From positions 1-36,176 of the forward strand of contig CAMLMY010000021.1 of NCBI GenBank assembly GCA_946481345.1: a stretch of 36,176 nucleotides of DNA, given 5' to 3'. The stretch is from an uncultured Gilliamella sp. (GTDB taxonomy: Bacteria > Pseudomonadota > Gammaproteobacteria > Enterobacterales > Orbaceae). How positions within the stretch are numbered: position 1 is the stretch's first letter; the number at the start of each line of letters is the position of its first letter. Below, piece by piece: positions 1 through 7,050 of the stretch. Under the pieces are notes generated by a model. The model worked only from the letters and a program-made list of their open reading frames with translations, ran no database searches and was not told the DNA's origin. The position numbers and the translations under genes were made by a program.

Positions 1-55
1 GTTGTAAATTTAGTTTGCATAGTTTTATTCCTTATTACTTAAATTGATTTAATAA

Positions 56-832
56 TTAATCGTAATGGTTTGGGTAATAGATATCATCTGCTTGACAGTC
101 CAGTGCTAATGTTGATGTTCCGCAATATAGCGCTACCATCATTGATTCAAATTTACTGCAATTGCTTTTTAATAATTTATTCATCTGAATCCCTTCAAAT
201 CTAGCTGAATAAATTTTGTAAATTGGACACGTAAATCCATCTTGTTCAATTGTGTCCTCAGTTAAATAGCCAGCAAGGTTGTTTTCTAATTTATATTTAG
301 ATTTAGGCTGTTGTATTGAATAAGGGTTTTTCTGTTCTTTATCAAAATAGATATGACAAGTCTTTGAATAACTAATCGAATAATCATCTTTTTCATCAAT
401 AATCAATGATGGTTTTTCCCATCCGTACTCCATTGCCTGTTCTGCATTTCCTTCCATAAATGTGTTTAATAAGTCAGACAGGAAAATAACGCTAGGTACT
501 TTATCTTCGTTAATAAATTTTTGCATTGCTTCAGTTGTTTGAACTATGAATTGTTTTTCAACACCTGATTTATTCCATTCATTTTTCAATGCATCAATAA
601 TCAATTTATTGTACTTGGGAAGTTCAACAAGGTCTTCAAGGTTTTGAGGTAATGCATTTTTTATCAATGCATCCATCTGTTTTCCAAAATCTCCGTAGGA
701 GCAAAAAGCATTTTTAATCAAAGCTGAAAATAATGATTGAACTGCTTCATCGATTATCTTTTGTGGTGCATCACTTTGCGTAAAACGGTAAACTCCATCC
801 GTCAAGAGTTCATTTAAAGTTTTGTCTTTCAT
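56..832 (-). CDS. Hypothetical phage protein, 258 aa, last gene of the leftward early operon
   Basis: I do not recognise this family. The protein is soluble-looking, with no signal peptide or membrane segment. Its N-terminal two thirds read as amphipathic helices and its C-terminal part (about residues 150-258) is richer in beta-type and aromatic stretches, with several cysteines. The ATG is preceded by a GGAG-type ribosome site 8 bases upstream, and the gene starts 5 bases after the stop of the next gene upstream, so it is probably co-transcribed from pL. It is the largest gene of the leftward operon and the most distal one visible. Lambdoid phages usually keep recombination or anti-host functions here, but nothing in the sequence assigns either role. 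Confidence 0.75.
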   Translation of the reverse strand: MKDKTLNELLTDGVYRFTQSDAPQKIIDEAVQSLFSALIKNAFCSYGDFGKQMDALIKNALPQNLEDLVELPKYNKLIIDALKNEWNKSGVEKQFIVQTTEAMQKFINEDKVPSVIFLSDLLNTFMEGNAEQAMEYGWEKPSLIIDEKDDYSISYSKTCHIYFDKEQKNPYSIQQPKSKYKLENNLAGYLTEDTIEQDGFTCPIYKIYSARFEGIQMNKLLKSNCSKFESMMVALYCGTSTLALDCQADDIYYPNHYD

Positions 833-837
833 GATGA

Positions 838-1065
838 TTACTCCTTATCAATTATTTGAAATTCAACAGCAGCACGAAAGCCTTGTAAAAACACGTCAAA
901 TATTTGAGCAGTGTCATTTTCTTTATAATCATTCACTGCTGTTTTCAATTCAGGATTTCTTACAAGTGAAAAATTTAACTTATTGACAATTATAAAATTC
1001 TCAAATCGAGAGTGAGCAAATGATAATGCTTCTGCTAATAGAAGCTGTTTTTCGGTTCTTTTCAT
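838..1065 (-). CDS. Hypothetical small phage protein, 75 aa
   Basis: The product is unrecognised. It is a 75-residue, probably helical protein without a membrane segment. Its start overlaps the stop of the upstream gene by 4 bases (positions 1062-1065), which indicates translational coupling inside the leftward operon. It sits between the five-member small helical family and the large terminal gene. Its C-terminal segment (AQIFDVFLQGF) recalls the second helix of that family, but the similarity is too weak to include it. Confidence 0.6.
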   Translation of the reverse strand: MKRTEKQLLLAEALSFAHSRFENFIIVNKLNFSLVRNPELKTAVNDYKENDTAQIFDVFLQGFRAAVEFQIIDKE

Positions 1066-1316
1066 TTTTTCGTCCCTGATTTATGTTTATGATCCTGCAT
1101 TTTAAGTAGTTTATTGGTAGATAAATCAACAACACCGTTTAATAAAAGTAGCGCTGCACCAAGGGCATTTATTGTGTATTCATCAGTGCTGCTAAGATCG
1201 CAACTATATAAAGTGTCAGCTATTCCACCAATCCCATGCAAAGCGTCACATAAGGTTGACTGGAGATCATCAGTAGTTGCATTTTCTTTAACTAAAGAAT
1301 CAATTGGTCTATACAT
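1062..1316 (-). CDS. Small helical hairpin protein, member A of a tandem paralogous family, 84 aa
   Basis: The function is unknown. The protein fits a two-helix pattern shared with four other genes of this operon: a first helix around residues 18-37 (LQSTLCDALHGIGGIADTL), a polar loop, then a second hydrophobic helix around residues 48-68, ending in a basic tail. A GAGG ribosome site lies 7 bases before the ATG. The gene overlaps the preceding reading frame by 8 bases at its start and the following one by 4 bases at its end. The family claim rests on reading the five proteins by eye. Confidence 0.65.
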   Translation of the reverse strand: MYRPIDSLVKENATTDDLQSTLCDALHGIGGIADTLYSCDLSSTDEYTINALGAALLLLNGVVDLSTNKLLKMQDHKHKSGTKK

Positions 1317-1485
1317 AGTTAAACCTCACTTGCATTGTAACTATCGGAATTCCAGACGTTTTTATTTGCGATATGCAAAAATGTATATCATTTGAATTTT
1401 GACCTAAGCCCGTAGGAGGGCTTTGGTCTTTTTCTAATACAGCAACTACTAGACACTGTAAATTATTTCTGATACTATTATTCAT
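1309..1485 (-). CDS. Hypothetical small phage protein with QSPPTGLG motif, 58 aa
   Basis: The frame is open from a first ATG at 1530, which overlaps the upstream stop as ATGA. However, the ATG at 1485 has a good AGGAA ribosome site 6 bases upstream and is preferred, giving 58 residues. The motif SPPTGLG is of the kind I associate with short Ash/Icd-like proteins of enterobacterial and P4-type elements. No catalytic or membrane feature is visible. It may instead be a leader or structural remnant. The gene sits between members A and B of the small paralogous family. Confidence 0.5.
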   Translation of the reverse strand: MNNSIRNNLQCLVVAVLEKDQSPPTGLGQNSNDIHFCISQIKTSGIPIVTMQVRFNYV

Positions 1486-1526
1486 GCAGTTTCCTATATT
1501 CTTTTTATAGACCCCTTTGATAACAG

Positions 1527-1763
1527 TCATTGGGGTTTGTTATGTTCAGTTGGTTGATCTTCTTCAAGCGGTAATTTTTCTAGGGACGTTATTATGGTGT
1601 TTAGTTCTTCAGCTACCATCCAAGAGCAGGAATTAACGTTATCATTCGGGTTCTTGGAATCTGGGTTAGTGACTTCATTAATTAGTAGTACACATGCTCT
1701 TAATTGAATTAATTTGCTCCAGATTTTTTCTTGTAAATCACAATCTAATAGGTAATTTCCCAT
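1527..1763 (-). CDS. Small helical hairpin protein, member B of the tandem family, 78 aa
   Basis: The function is unknown. The first helix (about residues 13-30, IWSKLIQLRACVLLINEV) aligns with the SKLxQ start of members C and D. An N/D-rich loop and a second helix (about 47-64) follow, then an acidic tail. A GGAG site lies 6 bases before the ATG. Downstream the stop overlaps an ATG at 1530. Upstream there is a 65-base gap (1764-1828) to member C, in which I see no strong promoter or terminator. Confidence 0.65.
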   Translation of the reverse strand: MGNYLLDCDLQEKIWSKLIQLRACVLLINEVTNPDSKNPNDNVNSCSWMVAEELNTIITSLEKLPLEEDQPTEHNKPQ

Positions 1764-1828
1764 TTTTTGCTCCGAAATAGTTAAATGTATGATAAATATA
1801 AACAGATTTTAGGATTAAAATTAATGAG

Positions 1829-2068
1829 TTAACCTTTATCTCGCTCTCGCTTTATTACACTCCAAAATAACTTTTTGGAATCGTCGATTAAGTCAGTTAT
1901 TGCTTCAAGGGCGTAAGCGCGTAATTCATCATTTAATCGACTACCTGAATCGCATTCAATTGATAAAAGTGATGTTATAGCTTTAGCTTGACCTAATTTA
2001 GATTCGATTAAATCCATTTCTTCTAAAGCTGCTATATCATTAAAGTTTTCTGAATACATATTAGCCAT
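1829..2068 (-). CDS. Small helical hairpin protein, member C of the tandem family, 79 aa
   Basis: The function is unknown. The protein shares the IESKLxQ first-helix start with member D (IESKLGQ here, IESKLAQ in D), then has a loop with acidic residues and a second helix (about residues 48-70). The start overlaps the end of the upstream gene by 8 bases. There is no signal peptide, membrane helix or metal-binding motif. The clear match to D across the first helix is the best single piece of evidence that these genes arose by duplication. Confidence 0.65.
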   Translation of the reverse strand: MANMYSENFNDIAALEEMDLIESKLGQAKAITSLLSIECDSGSRLNDELRAYALEAITDLIDDSKKLFWSVIKRERDKG

Positions 2069-2375
2069 TGTTTTCCCCTCTTATCGCATTAAAGAACCAA
2101 TCGGTGATATTTTCTAGCCCGAATTTATCGTACGCGTCAGAACTTGAGTGAGTTAGACCTTTATCGCTTCGGCAAAACCCAATTTTTAGCGAGAGGATTT
2201 TAAATGGATTAAACTCCGTTGCTTTATTAAAAATTTTATTCCATTTTAGCCCTGCCTTTTCGCAGGCTTGTAATAACAAGTCAGCTTTCTCCACTGTCTC
2301 ACACACAACATACCAATCACCTTGGCGTAACCGCTCAATAACTTGTTCATTATCCTTAGCCAGTTTATTAACCAT
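2061..2375 (-). CDS. Hypothetical phage protein, 104 aa
   Basis: I do not recognise the family. It is a mixed alpha/beta, soluble-looking protein with the sequence WYVVCETVEKADLLLQACEKAG near residues 22-43, a typical beta-alpha start, and a C-terminal DWFF. It is not part of the small helical family that surrounds it. It overlaps members C and D by 8 bases on each side, so it is translated as part of the same operon. It may be an accessory host-interaction protein, but that is position-based only. Confidence 0.6.
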   Translation of the reverse strand: MVNKLAKDNEQVIERLRQGDWYVVCETVEKADLLLQACEKAGLKWNKIFNKATEFNPFKILSLKIGFCRSDKGLTHSSSDAYDKFGLENITDWFFNAIRGENNG

Positions 2376-2604
2376 TGTTTTTCCCTCCTTTAAAGTTCAT
2401 GTCTAAAAATCCTTTGTAAACTTCTTCCAGTAATGTATTTAAAAGCCAAATTAAATGACCTGCATCATTATGTTCAATGAAGGGTTCATCCAATCCTTCA
2501 TCCTTATAATAATGATTATCAGATATTACCCTAATCAAACTAAGGGATTGCGCTAGCTTGGATTCAATACCAAGTCGAACCTCAAAATTTTTACCAATGG
2601 TCAT
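2368..2604 (-). CDS. Small helical hairpin protein, member D of the tandem family, 78 aa
   Basis: The function is unknown. The first helix (residues 13-28, IESKLAQSLSLIRVIS) matches member C. The loop GLDEPFIEHNDAGHLIWLL aligns with GYEKPFINQSDMSNLLWAI of member E, including a shared PFI, an N/D pair and a LW or IW at the start of helix two. It overlaps member E by 14 bases and the downstream gene by 8. D therefore bridges the C-like and E-like members. Confidence 0.65.
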   Translation of the reverse strand: MTIGKNFEVRLGIESKLAQSLSLIRVISDNHYYKDEGLDEPFIEHNDAGHLIWLLNTLLEEVYKGFLDMNFKGGKNNG

Positions 2605-2824
2605 TAGTTATTTCCTCTGTTAAGCTGTATTCTTGTAAAACATCAAAAGCATGATCCGCTAAATCAATTATTGCCCATAACAAATTACTCATATCAGATT
2701 GGTTAATAAACGGCTTTTCATACCCTGACAAATTGTAATTTGTATTATCCAGCGCGATTTGAGCCATACTTTTAACTTGAATCAATGTCCCTTCAACTTT
2801 ACAAATCAGTTGATCATTATTCAC
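2591..2824 (-). CDS. Small helical hairpin protein, member E of the tandem family, 77 aa
   Basis: The frame is open to a TTG at 2857, but a full GAGGAGG ribosome site lies just before the GTG at 2824. That GTG is taken as the start, giving a 77-residue protein beginning NNDQLICK after the initiator. Helix one covers about residues 12-28. The loop contains EKPFI, and helix two starts at NLLWAIID. The loop and helix two align with member D. It is the second gene of the operon after the Ash-family gene. Its function is unknown. Confidence 0.65.
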   Translation of the reverse strand: MNNDQLICKVEGTLIQVKSMAQIALDNTNYNLSGYEKPFINQSDMSNLLWAIIDLADHAFDVLQEYSLTEEITNDHW

Positions 2825-2837
2825 GATTAAAACCTCC

Positions 2838-3341
2838 TCAATTTTTAGTTTGTTCAATATTTGAATTGATTCGAATTCTGGCGATAAAAATAAGTGATTG
2901 ATTACTTAATTTTTTGCGAGCTTGGTGATCGGTCGTTGCTATAGTTTCGATAATTTGAGAGGTTAAAAGGTTATAGAATTTAAATAATTTTAATGCAGAT
3001 ACAATAGGGCTAGGGGTAGTAGTCATGATGACAGCCTCTGCTGGTTGATTATTATGATCACCGCTAGAGGTTCCAATCTCGTTGGCGGTGACGTTAGCAG
3101 GGTTGGAACTACTGGCACCAACGGAATCCAGCCAACCTTTCGGCTGCCCCACTAACGCCACCATAGAAAAAGATTTGATTAATAGGTGTGCGCAAGCATT
3201 GACACAAAAAAAGACGCTTAGGGCGTCATGTGTCGCCGTTGAATAATTCAGGGTTCCAATCCTGACACTAGATTTTGCTAGTGCAACGTTAATATAGCCT
3301 AAATTATTAAATTTATGCAAGCGATATTTTATTAATAACAT
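2838..3341 (-). CDS. Ash-family protein (P4 Ash-like), first gene of the leftward operon
   Basis: The 167-residue protein carries the hallmark stretches of the Ash family found in P4-like satellites and many gammaproteobacterial prophages: AKSSVRIGTLN near residues 22-32, a THDALSVFF segment, and the MVALVGQPKGW motif at about residues 60-70, followed by a low-complexity S/N/T region with EIG. The family name comes from phage P4, and its biochemical role is not settled. An AGAGG ribosome site precedes the ATG. It is the promoter-proximal gene downstream of the candidate pL, so it should be among the first made after derepression. The last 80 residues look less conserved to me. Confidence 0.75.
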   Translation of the reverse strand: MLLIKYRLHKFNNLGYINVALAKSSVRIGTLNYSTATHDALSVFFCVNACAHLLIKSFSMVALVGQPKGWLDSVGASSSNPANVTANEIGTSSGDHNNQPAEAVIMTTTPSPIVSALKLFKFYNLLTSQIIETIATTDHQARKKLSNQSLIFIARIRINSNIEQTKN

Positions 3342-3401
3342 TCTAACCTCTTTGTAAATCGCAAACTAATAAACGTTTCAAATTTGTTTATTTATGTGAC
3401 A

Positions 3402-3430
3402 AGTATTAAACATTATTAAACTAAAGTCAA
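3402..3430 (-). promoter_or_regulatory. Candidate leftward early promoter pL
   Basis: On the minus strand TTGACT (3430-3425) is followed after 17 bases by AATACT (3407-3402), a reasonable sigma-70 match. The leader then runs about 50 bases to the Ash gene ATG at 3341. The surroundings hold operator-like elements: TTTGTTTA at 3383-3390, AAACA/TGTTT halves at 3441-3453, and TTTGTTTA at 3458-3465. These share the TGTTTA core seen again between the repressor and Cro genes, which suggests repressor control. Confidence 0.55.
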
Positions 3431-3553
3431 TAACAATATTAAACAATATGTTTATTATTTGTTTATCTGTACCGCTTATTTTTATTTAAGTATATGAAAA
3501 TTAATAAGTTAAAATTAATCTAATCTATTATTTTGTGTTCTTTTTAGAAGAGA

Positions 3554-3578
3554 ATAAAAAAAGCCCATAAATGGGCTT
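3554..3578 (-). terminator. Rho-independent terminator of the repressor gene
   Basis: AAGCCCA (3561-3567) pairs with TGGGCTT (3572-3578) around a 4-base loop. Read on the minus strand the stem is followed by a run of T. It lies 22 bases past the repressor stop codon and separates repressor transcription from the pL operon. Confidence 0.8.
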
Positions 3579-3599
3579 AAGAATTTTATAATTTAATAA

Positions 3600-4292
3600 T
3601 TAGTCGTCTAGTGATGAATGCCACCACATCCGACCTAAAACCTGAAAATCACCATTTTCTATCTGTTCTTTGCTAATTATTTCATCAGCATAGTTCGGAT
3701 TATAAGATCTTAATGTTATTGTACCATCTGTATTCCTTATTAAAATTTTTACTTTTTGCAGATCATTAACTCTAACAGCATATATTTTACCGTCTCTAAT
3801 TCGTGTATCGGCTGTATTTATAGAAATTATGTCTTTATCAAATAATCTTGGTTCCATACTATCGCCTGTTACTTTTACCACCTTCGCCATATCAATCGGT
3901 ATGCTACGTTCTTTAAGAGTCCTTGCCATAAAAGGTAATGTATACATTTCTATCTCCGTTGTAGGACAAGTTCCAAAACCTGCTGATAATTCAACATCTA
4001 AAACAGGTATTGTTATAAATTTCCCGTCCGTTTGTTCTTCTTTAGATAGTGATTCCCATTCGACGGGATTTAATTCACTTTCTTTTATGTTTTCCTCGCC
4101 TCCAAATAGAAGCCAATTGAGATTATAACCTAACTTATCAGATATCAATTTGGCTTTTTTACGACTTATTGCATTCCTACTTATCCAATGAGTTATGTTT
4201 TGAGGCGTTGTGCACGCAATTTCGGCTAATTCAGATTTATTTATTGAATGGTCTCTAAGTATTTTATTAATACGGTATTCAGTATTCGACAT
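3600..4292 (-). CDS. CI-type phage repressor (HTH plus S24 autoprotease domain)
   Basis: The 230-residue length is normal for lambda CI-like repressors. The N-terminal helix-turn-helix lies at about residues 17-38 (SKSELAEIACTTPQNITHWI-type pattern). The C-terminal LexA/S24 domain has the cleavage-site pair Ala104-Gly105, the nucleophile Ser145 in GDSMEP, and Lys182 as probable general base. It should bind the operators flanking pL and pR, dimerise through the C-terminal half, and self-cleave when activated RecA is present, linking induction to DNA damage. An AAGGAG site precedes the ATG. It is transcribed divergently from the Cro-like gene and ends at its own terminator. Confidence 0.92.
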   Translation of the reverse strand: MSNTEYRINKILRDHSINKSELAEIACTTPQNITHWISRNAISRKKAKLISDKLGYNLNWLLFGGEENIKESELNPVEWESLSKEEQTDGKFITIPVLDVELSAGFGTCPTTEIEMYTLPFMARTLKERSIPIDMAKVVKVTGDSMEPRLFDKDIISINTADTRIRDGKIYAVRVNDLQKVKILIRNTDGTITLRSYNPNYADEIISKEQIENGDFQVLGRMWWHSSLDD

Positions 4293-4328
4293 ATCGATCT
4301 CCTTGTTTGCTTATGTTTATTTTTATAC

Positions 4329-4357
4329 TTTTTGTTTGTACCTACAATAAACAAAAA
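4329..4357. promoter_or_regulatory. Operator-like inverted repeat in the immunity region
   Basis: TTTTTGTTT (4329-4337) and AAACAAAAA (4349-4357) form a perfect 9-base inverted repeat with an 11-base spacer. It lies between the repressor start (4292) and pR. A candidate pRM with -10 TATAAA on the minus strand falls beside it. The TGTTT core recurs in the pL region, so this is probably a repressor/Cro binding site. Confidence 0.5.
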
Positions 4358-4369
4358 TATATACAAACG

Positions 4370-4398
4370 TTGCAAATGTAAACATAAATGTGTAATAT
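4370..4398 (+). promoter_or_regulatory. Candidate rightward early promoter pR
   Basis: TTGCAA (4370-4375), a 17-base spacer, then TAATAT (4393-4398) give a good sigma-70 promoter with the start near 4405, about 50 bases before the Cro-like ATG. The spacer contains TGTAAACAT, an inverted version of the TGTTTA operator core, so repressor binding would block RNA polymerase. Confidence 0.65.
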
Positions 4399-4408
4399 TA
4401 TTTAATTG

Positions 4409-4437
4409 ATGTTTATTTTATGTTTACTTTATGTTTA
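4409..4437 (+). repeat. Three ATGTTTA repeats at 11-base period (operator-like)
   Basis: ATGTTTA occurs at 4409-4415, 4420-4426 and 4431-4437, spaced exactly 11 bases, in the leader between pR and the Cro-like gene. The same core appears near pL. Spacing of one helical turn suggests stacked protein binding on one face, by repressor or Cro. Confidence 0.6.
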
Positions 4438-4454
4438 AATGAGTCGGAGAATTT

Positions 4455-4667
4455 ATGGGTAAGAAAAGTTTAACGCCGCTTGACAAAGCGATCAAAGCTG
4501 TAGGTGATACACAAAAAACACTAGCCAGTTTGGTTGGTTGTTCACCTCAAAATATAACTAACATCAAAGCACGCGGTGGAAGAATTCCACATAGGAGTAA
4601 GAAAGTGCGGGAAAAATGGCTAAAGGCTACAGGGCTAAGTGAAAAAGAACTATTTCCGGATTATTAA
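4455..4667 (+). CDS. Cro-like / YdaS-like helix-turn-helix regulator, 70 aa
   Basis: This is a small basic DNA-binding protein encoded divergently from the repressor. Its helix-turn-helix is at about residues 18-37 (KTLASLVGCSPQNITNIKA), a pattern with SPQNI in the recognition region that also occurs in the repressor (TPQNI), so both may read related operators. Size and position match Cro or YdaS-type antagonists that turn down repressor synthesis during lytic growth. A GGAG site lies 5 bases before the ATG. The stop is directly followed by the next gene. Confidence 0.85.
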   Translation: MGKKSLTPLDKAIKAVGDTQKTLASLVGCSPQNITNIKARGGRIPHRSKKVREKWLKATGLSEKELFPDY

Positions 4668-4943
4668 ATGAATACTTTCGGTATCAATCTACCGCAACAT
4701 TATTGTAAAGATGACGAGAAATGGATTGCGGAACAGTTGTCAAAGTTACCTAAAAAAATTAGGACGAAAATATCTACATCTTATTCAGATGTTTATATAA
4801 ATGCATATAACAACGAACCAATTAACCACAAAAAAGAAAATAGAGCGCGCAGAGAAGCCAATTCAAGGTTGCGCGTATATGTAAAACGATATACCAGCGT
4901 AATGACAGGTAAGGTTTCAGAACCCCCAATAGTTACGCCATAA
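4668..4943 (+). CDS. Conserved-looking early phage protein of unknown function, 91 aa
   Basis: The gene starts on the base after the Cro-like stop, so it is translationally linked. The position corresponds to cII in lambda, but I see no CII-type helix-turn-helix. The C-terminal half is strongly basic (ENRARREANSRLRVYVKRY), which suggests nucleic-acid or protein contact. I recall similar short proteins just after Cro-type genes in other prophages, with no assigned role. Confidence that it is a gene is good. Its function is unknown. Confidence 0.7.
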   Translation: MNTFGINLPQHYCKDDEKWIAEQLSKLPKKIRTKISTSYSDVYINAYNNEPINHKKENRARREANSRLRVYVKRYTSVMTGKVSEPPIVTP

Positions 4944-4999
4944 CAAAATCCTCAAGGTTGTATTTTGAGGTACTCACCAAAGGAGAGGAGCGGCTTTTG

Positions 5000-5101
5000 A
5001 TGGGTAAGGGCGGGGTGTGCTTGGTAAGTTTATATCTATATCTGTGTTTATATTATTTACTCTTCCAAAAGAGAATTATTTATATAGATCTTAATTATTA
5101 A
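5000..5101 (+). CDS. Possible 33-aa hydrophobic peptide
   Basis: A short ATG frame follows an AGGAGAGGAG ribosome-like sequence ending about 9 bases upstream. The predicted peptide has a hydrophobic, aromatic middle (VCLVSLYLYLCLYYLLF) that could span a membrane. It fills most of the 173-base gap between two early genes. The gap also contains a CCTCAA/TTGAGG hairpin near 4951-4972. It is short and has no recognised relative, so it may not be translated. Confidence 0.3.
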   Translation: MGKGGVCLVSLYLYLCLYYLLFQKRIIYIDLNY

Positions 5102-5116
5102 TATATAGGGAATTGT

Positions 5117-5464
5117 ATGAAATTTGAGCTAATCACATTGTTATCAAACCAGTTCGATAAACACACAACCAACAATAGGGTTTATTTTATTCGATCATTG
5201 ATATCTAAGTTAAATCTGAATGGCTTCACAGTTGTGAAGGAGGCAAGGCATCCGCATTTGGCAAGTGCAAAGATTAATCTAAAAATCAGTAAACACGGTC
5301 AAACATGTTGGATCGAGATTGATAACAAATCACCACGAATTCGATCGTTAGAAAGAATCCAATCAATCAATGAACATGGCGGAAATGGGTTTATTTTGTT
5401 GCGAAATAGTTTTTTATCTCAACACAAAACTCTGGGAATAGACATAGTATCAGCGAGGAAATGA
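5117..5464 (+). CDS. Possible restriction-fold nuclease of the replication module, 115 aa
   Basis: The protein is not firmly recognised. Residues 64-98 read as CWIEIDNK, a helix with RSLERIQSINEHGG, then GFILLRN. This resembles the end of small PD-(D/E)xK nucleases such as the VRR-NUC group (acidic-x-acidic-x-Lys on a strand, helix, Gly-Gly, then a hydrophobic strand). Candidate metal ligands are Glu67 and Asp69 with Lys71. The upstream acidic residue of the motif is not obvious. The stop overlaps the helicase start by 4 bases, which supports a joint role with it in phage DNA replication or recombination. Confidence 0.6.
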   Translation: MKFELITLLSNQFDKHTTNNRVYFIRSLISKLNLNGFTVVKEARHPHLASAKINLKISKHGQTCWIEIDNKSPRIRSLERIQSINEHGGNGFILLRNSFLSQHKTLGIDIVSARK

Positions 5465-7050
5465 GAATGTTAAATATAACTCCTAATCACGCACAAATTA
5501 ACGGGCTTACTGAATTACGTCAAAACTGGAGAAAATACCGCACATTTATGGTTAGCTCTCCAACAGGAAGTGGTAAAACAGGGTTAGCTGCTTTTATCAC
5601 TGATGGATTCATTAATAACAATATGCGAGTTTTATTTATTGCTCCGTATACAGTTTTGATAGAGCAAACTATGGATCGGTTTATTCAATATGGCATTGAT
5701 AAAAATTTAATTTCGTTAATTTGGCAAAATCACAAGTTATATAATCCTAACAAGCCGATTCAAATCGCATCTGCTGACACATTGATCCGTCGAGAATTAC
5801 CGGCAGATGTAGATCTAATCATCATTGACGAAGCGCATCTAAAACGCAAAAAGTTGTTAACGTACATCAAAGAGACTAAAGCACGGGTCATTGGGTTATC
5901 AGGTACACCATTTGCTTCATTTCTTGGTCATTACTATGAGAAATTAATTAAACCTACAAGTATGAAAGAGTTAATACAGCTTGGTGAATTAAGTCCTTAT
6001 GAATTTTACGCTCCTATCAGACCAGATTTAGACAAAGTTAGAACGATAAATACATCTATGGGCAAAGACTATAACGAAGAAGATCTGGTCAAGATTATGG
6101 GGGATGCTGATCTTGTTGGTAATTTAGTGCAAAACTGGCTTGAAAATGGTCAAAACCTGCCAACTATTTGCTTTTGTGTCAATGTCAAGCATGCGAACTA
6201 TGTGACTATACAGTTTAAAAAACAAGGCATTAATGCAGATGTTATGACAGCGAATACCCCACCAGAAGAGCGCAGATTAATTATCGATCGATTTGAGTTA
6301 GGTATCACAAAAATAATAGTTAATGTTGGAGTACTAGTGGCGGGTTTTGATAGTGATGTCCGCTGTATTATTTATGCTCGACCTACTAAATCAGAAATTA
6401 GATGGGTGCAATGTATTGGAAGAGGACTTAGAACAGCACAGGGTAAAAATAAATGTCTGATTTTCGATCATAGCGGTACGGTTCACCGCTTGGGTTTCCC
6501 TGATGATATCGAATATAACAGCCTCCCCAAAAAAGATGACGGAATGAAAGTAAATAGCATTCAAGAGCGAAAAGAAAGAGTAAGGAAACCTAAAGAATGC
6601 CCGTCATGTAAATTTATGAAGCCGGTAGGTATTTATTCTTGTCCTAAATGTGGTTATGAGCCGTTAGCTAACGAGGATGTAGAAACCGACGAAACCCGTA
6701 ATATCCAGAAAATAAGTAAAGGTAAGCGTGTTTATTCTAAAGACGAGAAGCAGTCTTGGTGGTCACAGATTTTATATTATCAATTTCAAATGGCACAAAC
6801 TAAAAATAAACAATTAAGTGATGCGTGGTGCGCACACGTGTATAGAAGTAAGTTTGGCGTATGGCCGAAAAAATTAAATAACATTATCCAAGAGATTAGC
6901 CCAGAGGTCCGGAATTTTATTGTAAGCAAGCAAATAGCTTATGCAAAAAGCCAAAACAATCACAAAGGAAAACCACAAGCGCAACAAAGCGCATCATTTC
7001 AGGAAAAAATACTTGGACTTAAAAATGTGATAGGCGGGGTTTTAGCATGA
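5461..7050 (+). CDS. DEAD/DEAH-box superfamily 2 DNA helicase
   Basis: The 529-residue protein has the full SF2 helicase set: Walker A PTGSGKTG at residues 34-41, DEAH at 123-126, SGTP at 147-150, and the motif VI region QCIGRGLRT near residue 320. A C-terminal zinc ribbon with two CxxC pairs (ECPSCK and SCPKCG) follows at about 380-397. It should be an ATP-driven DNA translocase that opens the phage origin or acts at forks. It overlaps the previous gene (ATGA) and the primase gene after it, forming a tight replication operon. The pair replaces the O/P or DnaC-like initiators of lambda. An ATG two codons in (5467) is an alternative start. Confidence 0.9.
   Translation: MRMLNITPNHAQINGLTELRQNWRKYRTFMVSSPTGSGKTGLAAFITDGFINNNMRVLFIAPYTVLIEQTMDRFIQYGIDKNLISLIWQNHKLYNPNKPIQIASADTLIRRELPADVDLIIIDEAHLKRKKLLTYIKETKARVIGLSGTPFASFLGHYYEKLIKPTSMKELIQLGELSPYEFYAPIRPDLDKVRTINTSMGKDYNEEDLVKIMGDADLVGNLVQNWLENGQNLPTICFCVNVKHANYVTIQFKKQGINADVMTANTPPEERRLIIDRFELGITKIIVNVGVLVAGFDSDVRCIIYARPTKSEIRWVQCIGRGLRTAQGKNKCLIFDHSGTVHRLGFPDDIEYNSLPKKDDGMKVNSIQERKERVRKPKECPSCKFMKPVGIYSCPKCGYEPLANEDVETDETRNIQKISKGKRVYSKDEKQSWWSQILYYQFQMAQTKNKQLSDAWCAHVYRSKFGVWPKKLNNIIQEISPEVRNFIVSKQIAYAKSQNNHKGKPQAQQSASFQEKILGLKNVIGGVLA

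Noticed and set aside
838-1065. Sixth member of the small helical family
   Set aside because: Only the second helix is vaguely similar and the shared loop and first-helix motifs are missing.
1114-1395. Plus-strand 93-codon frame opposite small leftward genes
   Set aside because: It lies antisense to two genes with good ribosome sites and gives an unconvincing protein.
2591-2857. TTG start at 2857 for member E
   Set aside because: A full GAGGAGG site lies inside this extension, 7 bases before the GTG at 2824, which is the better start.
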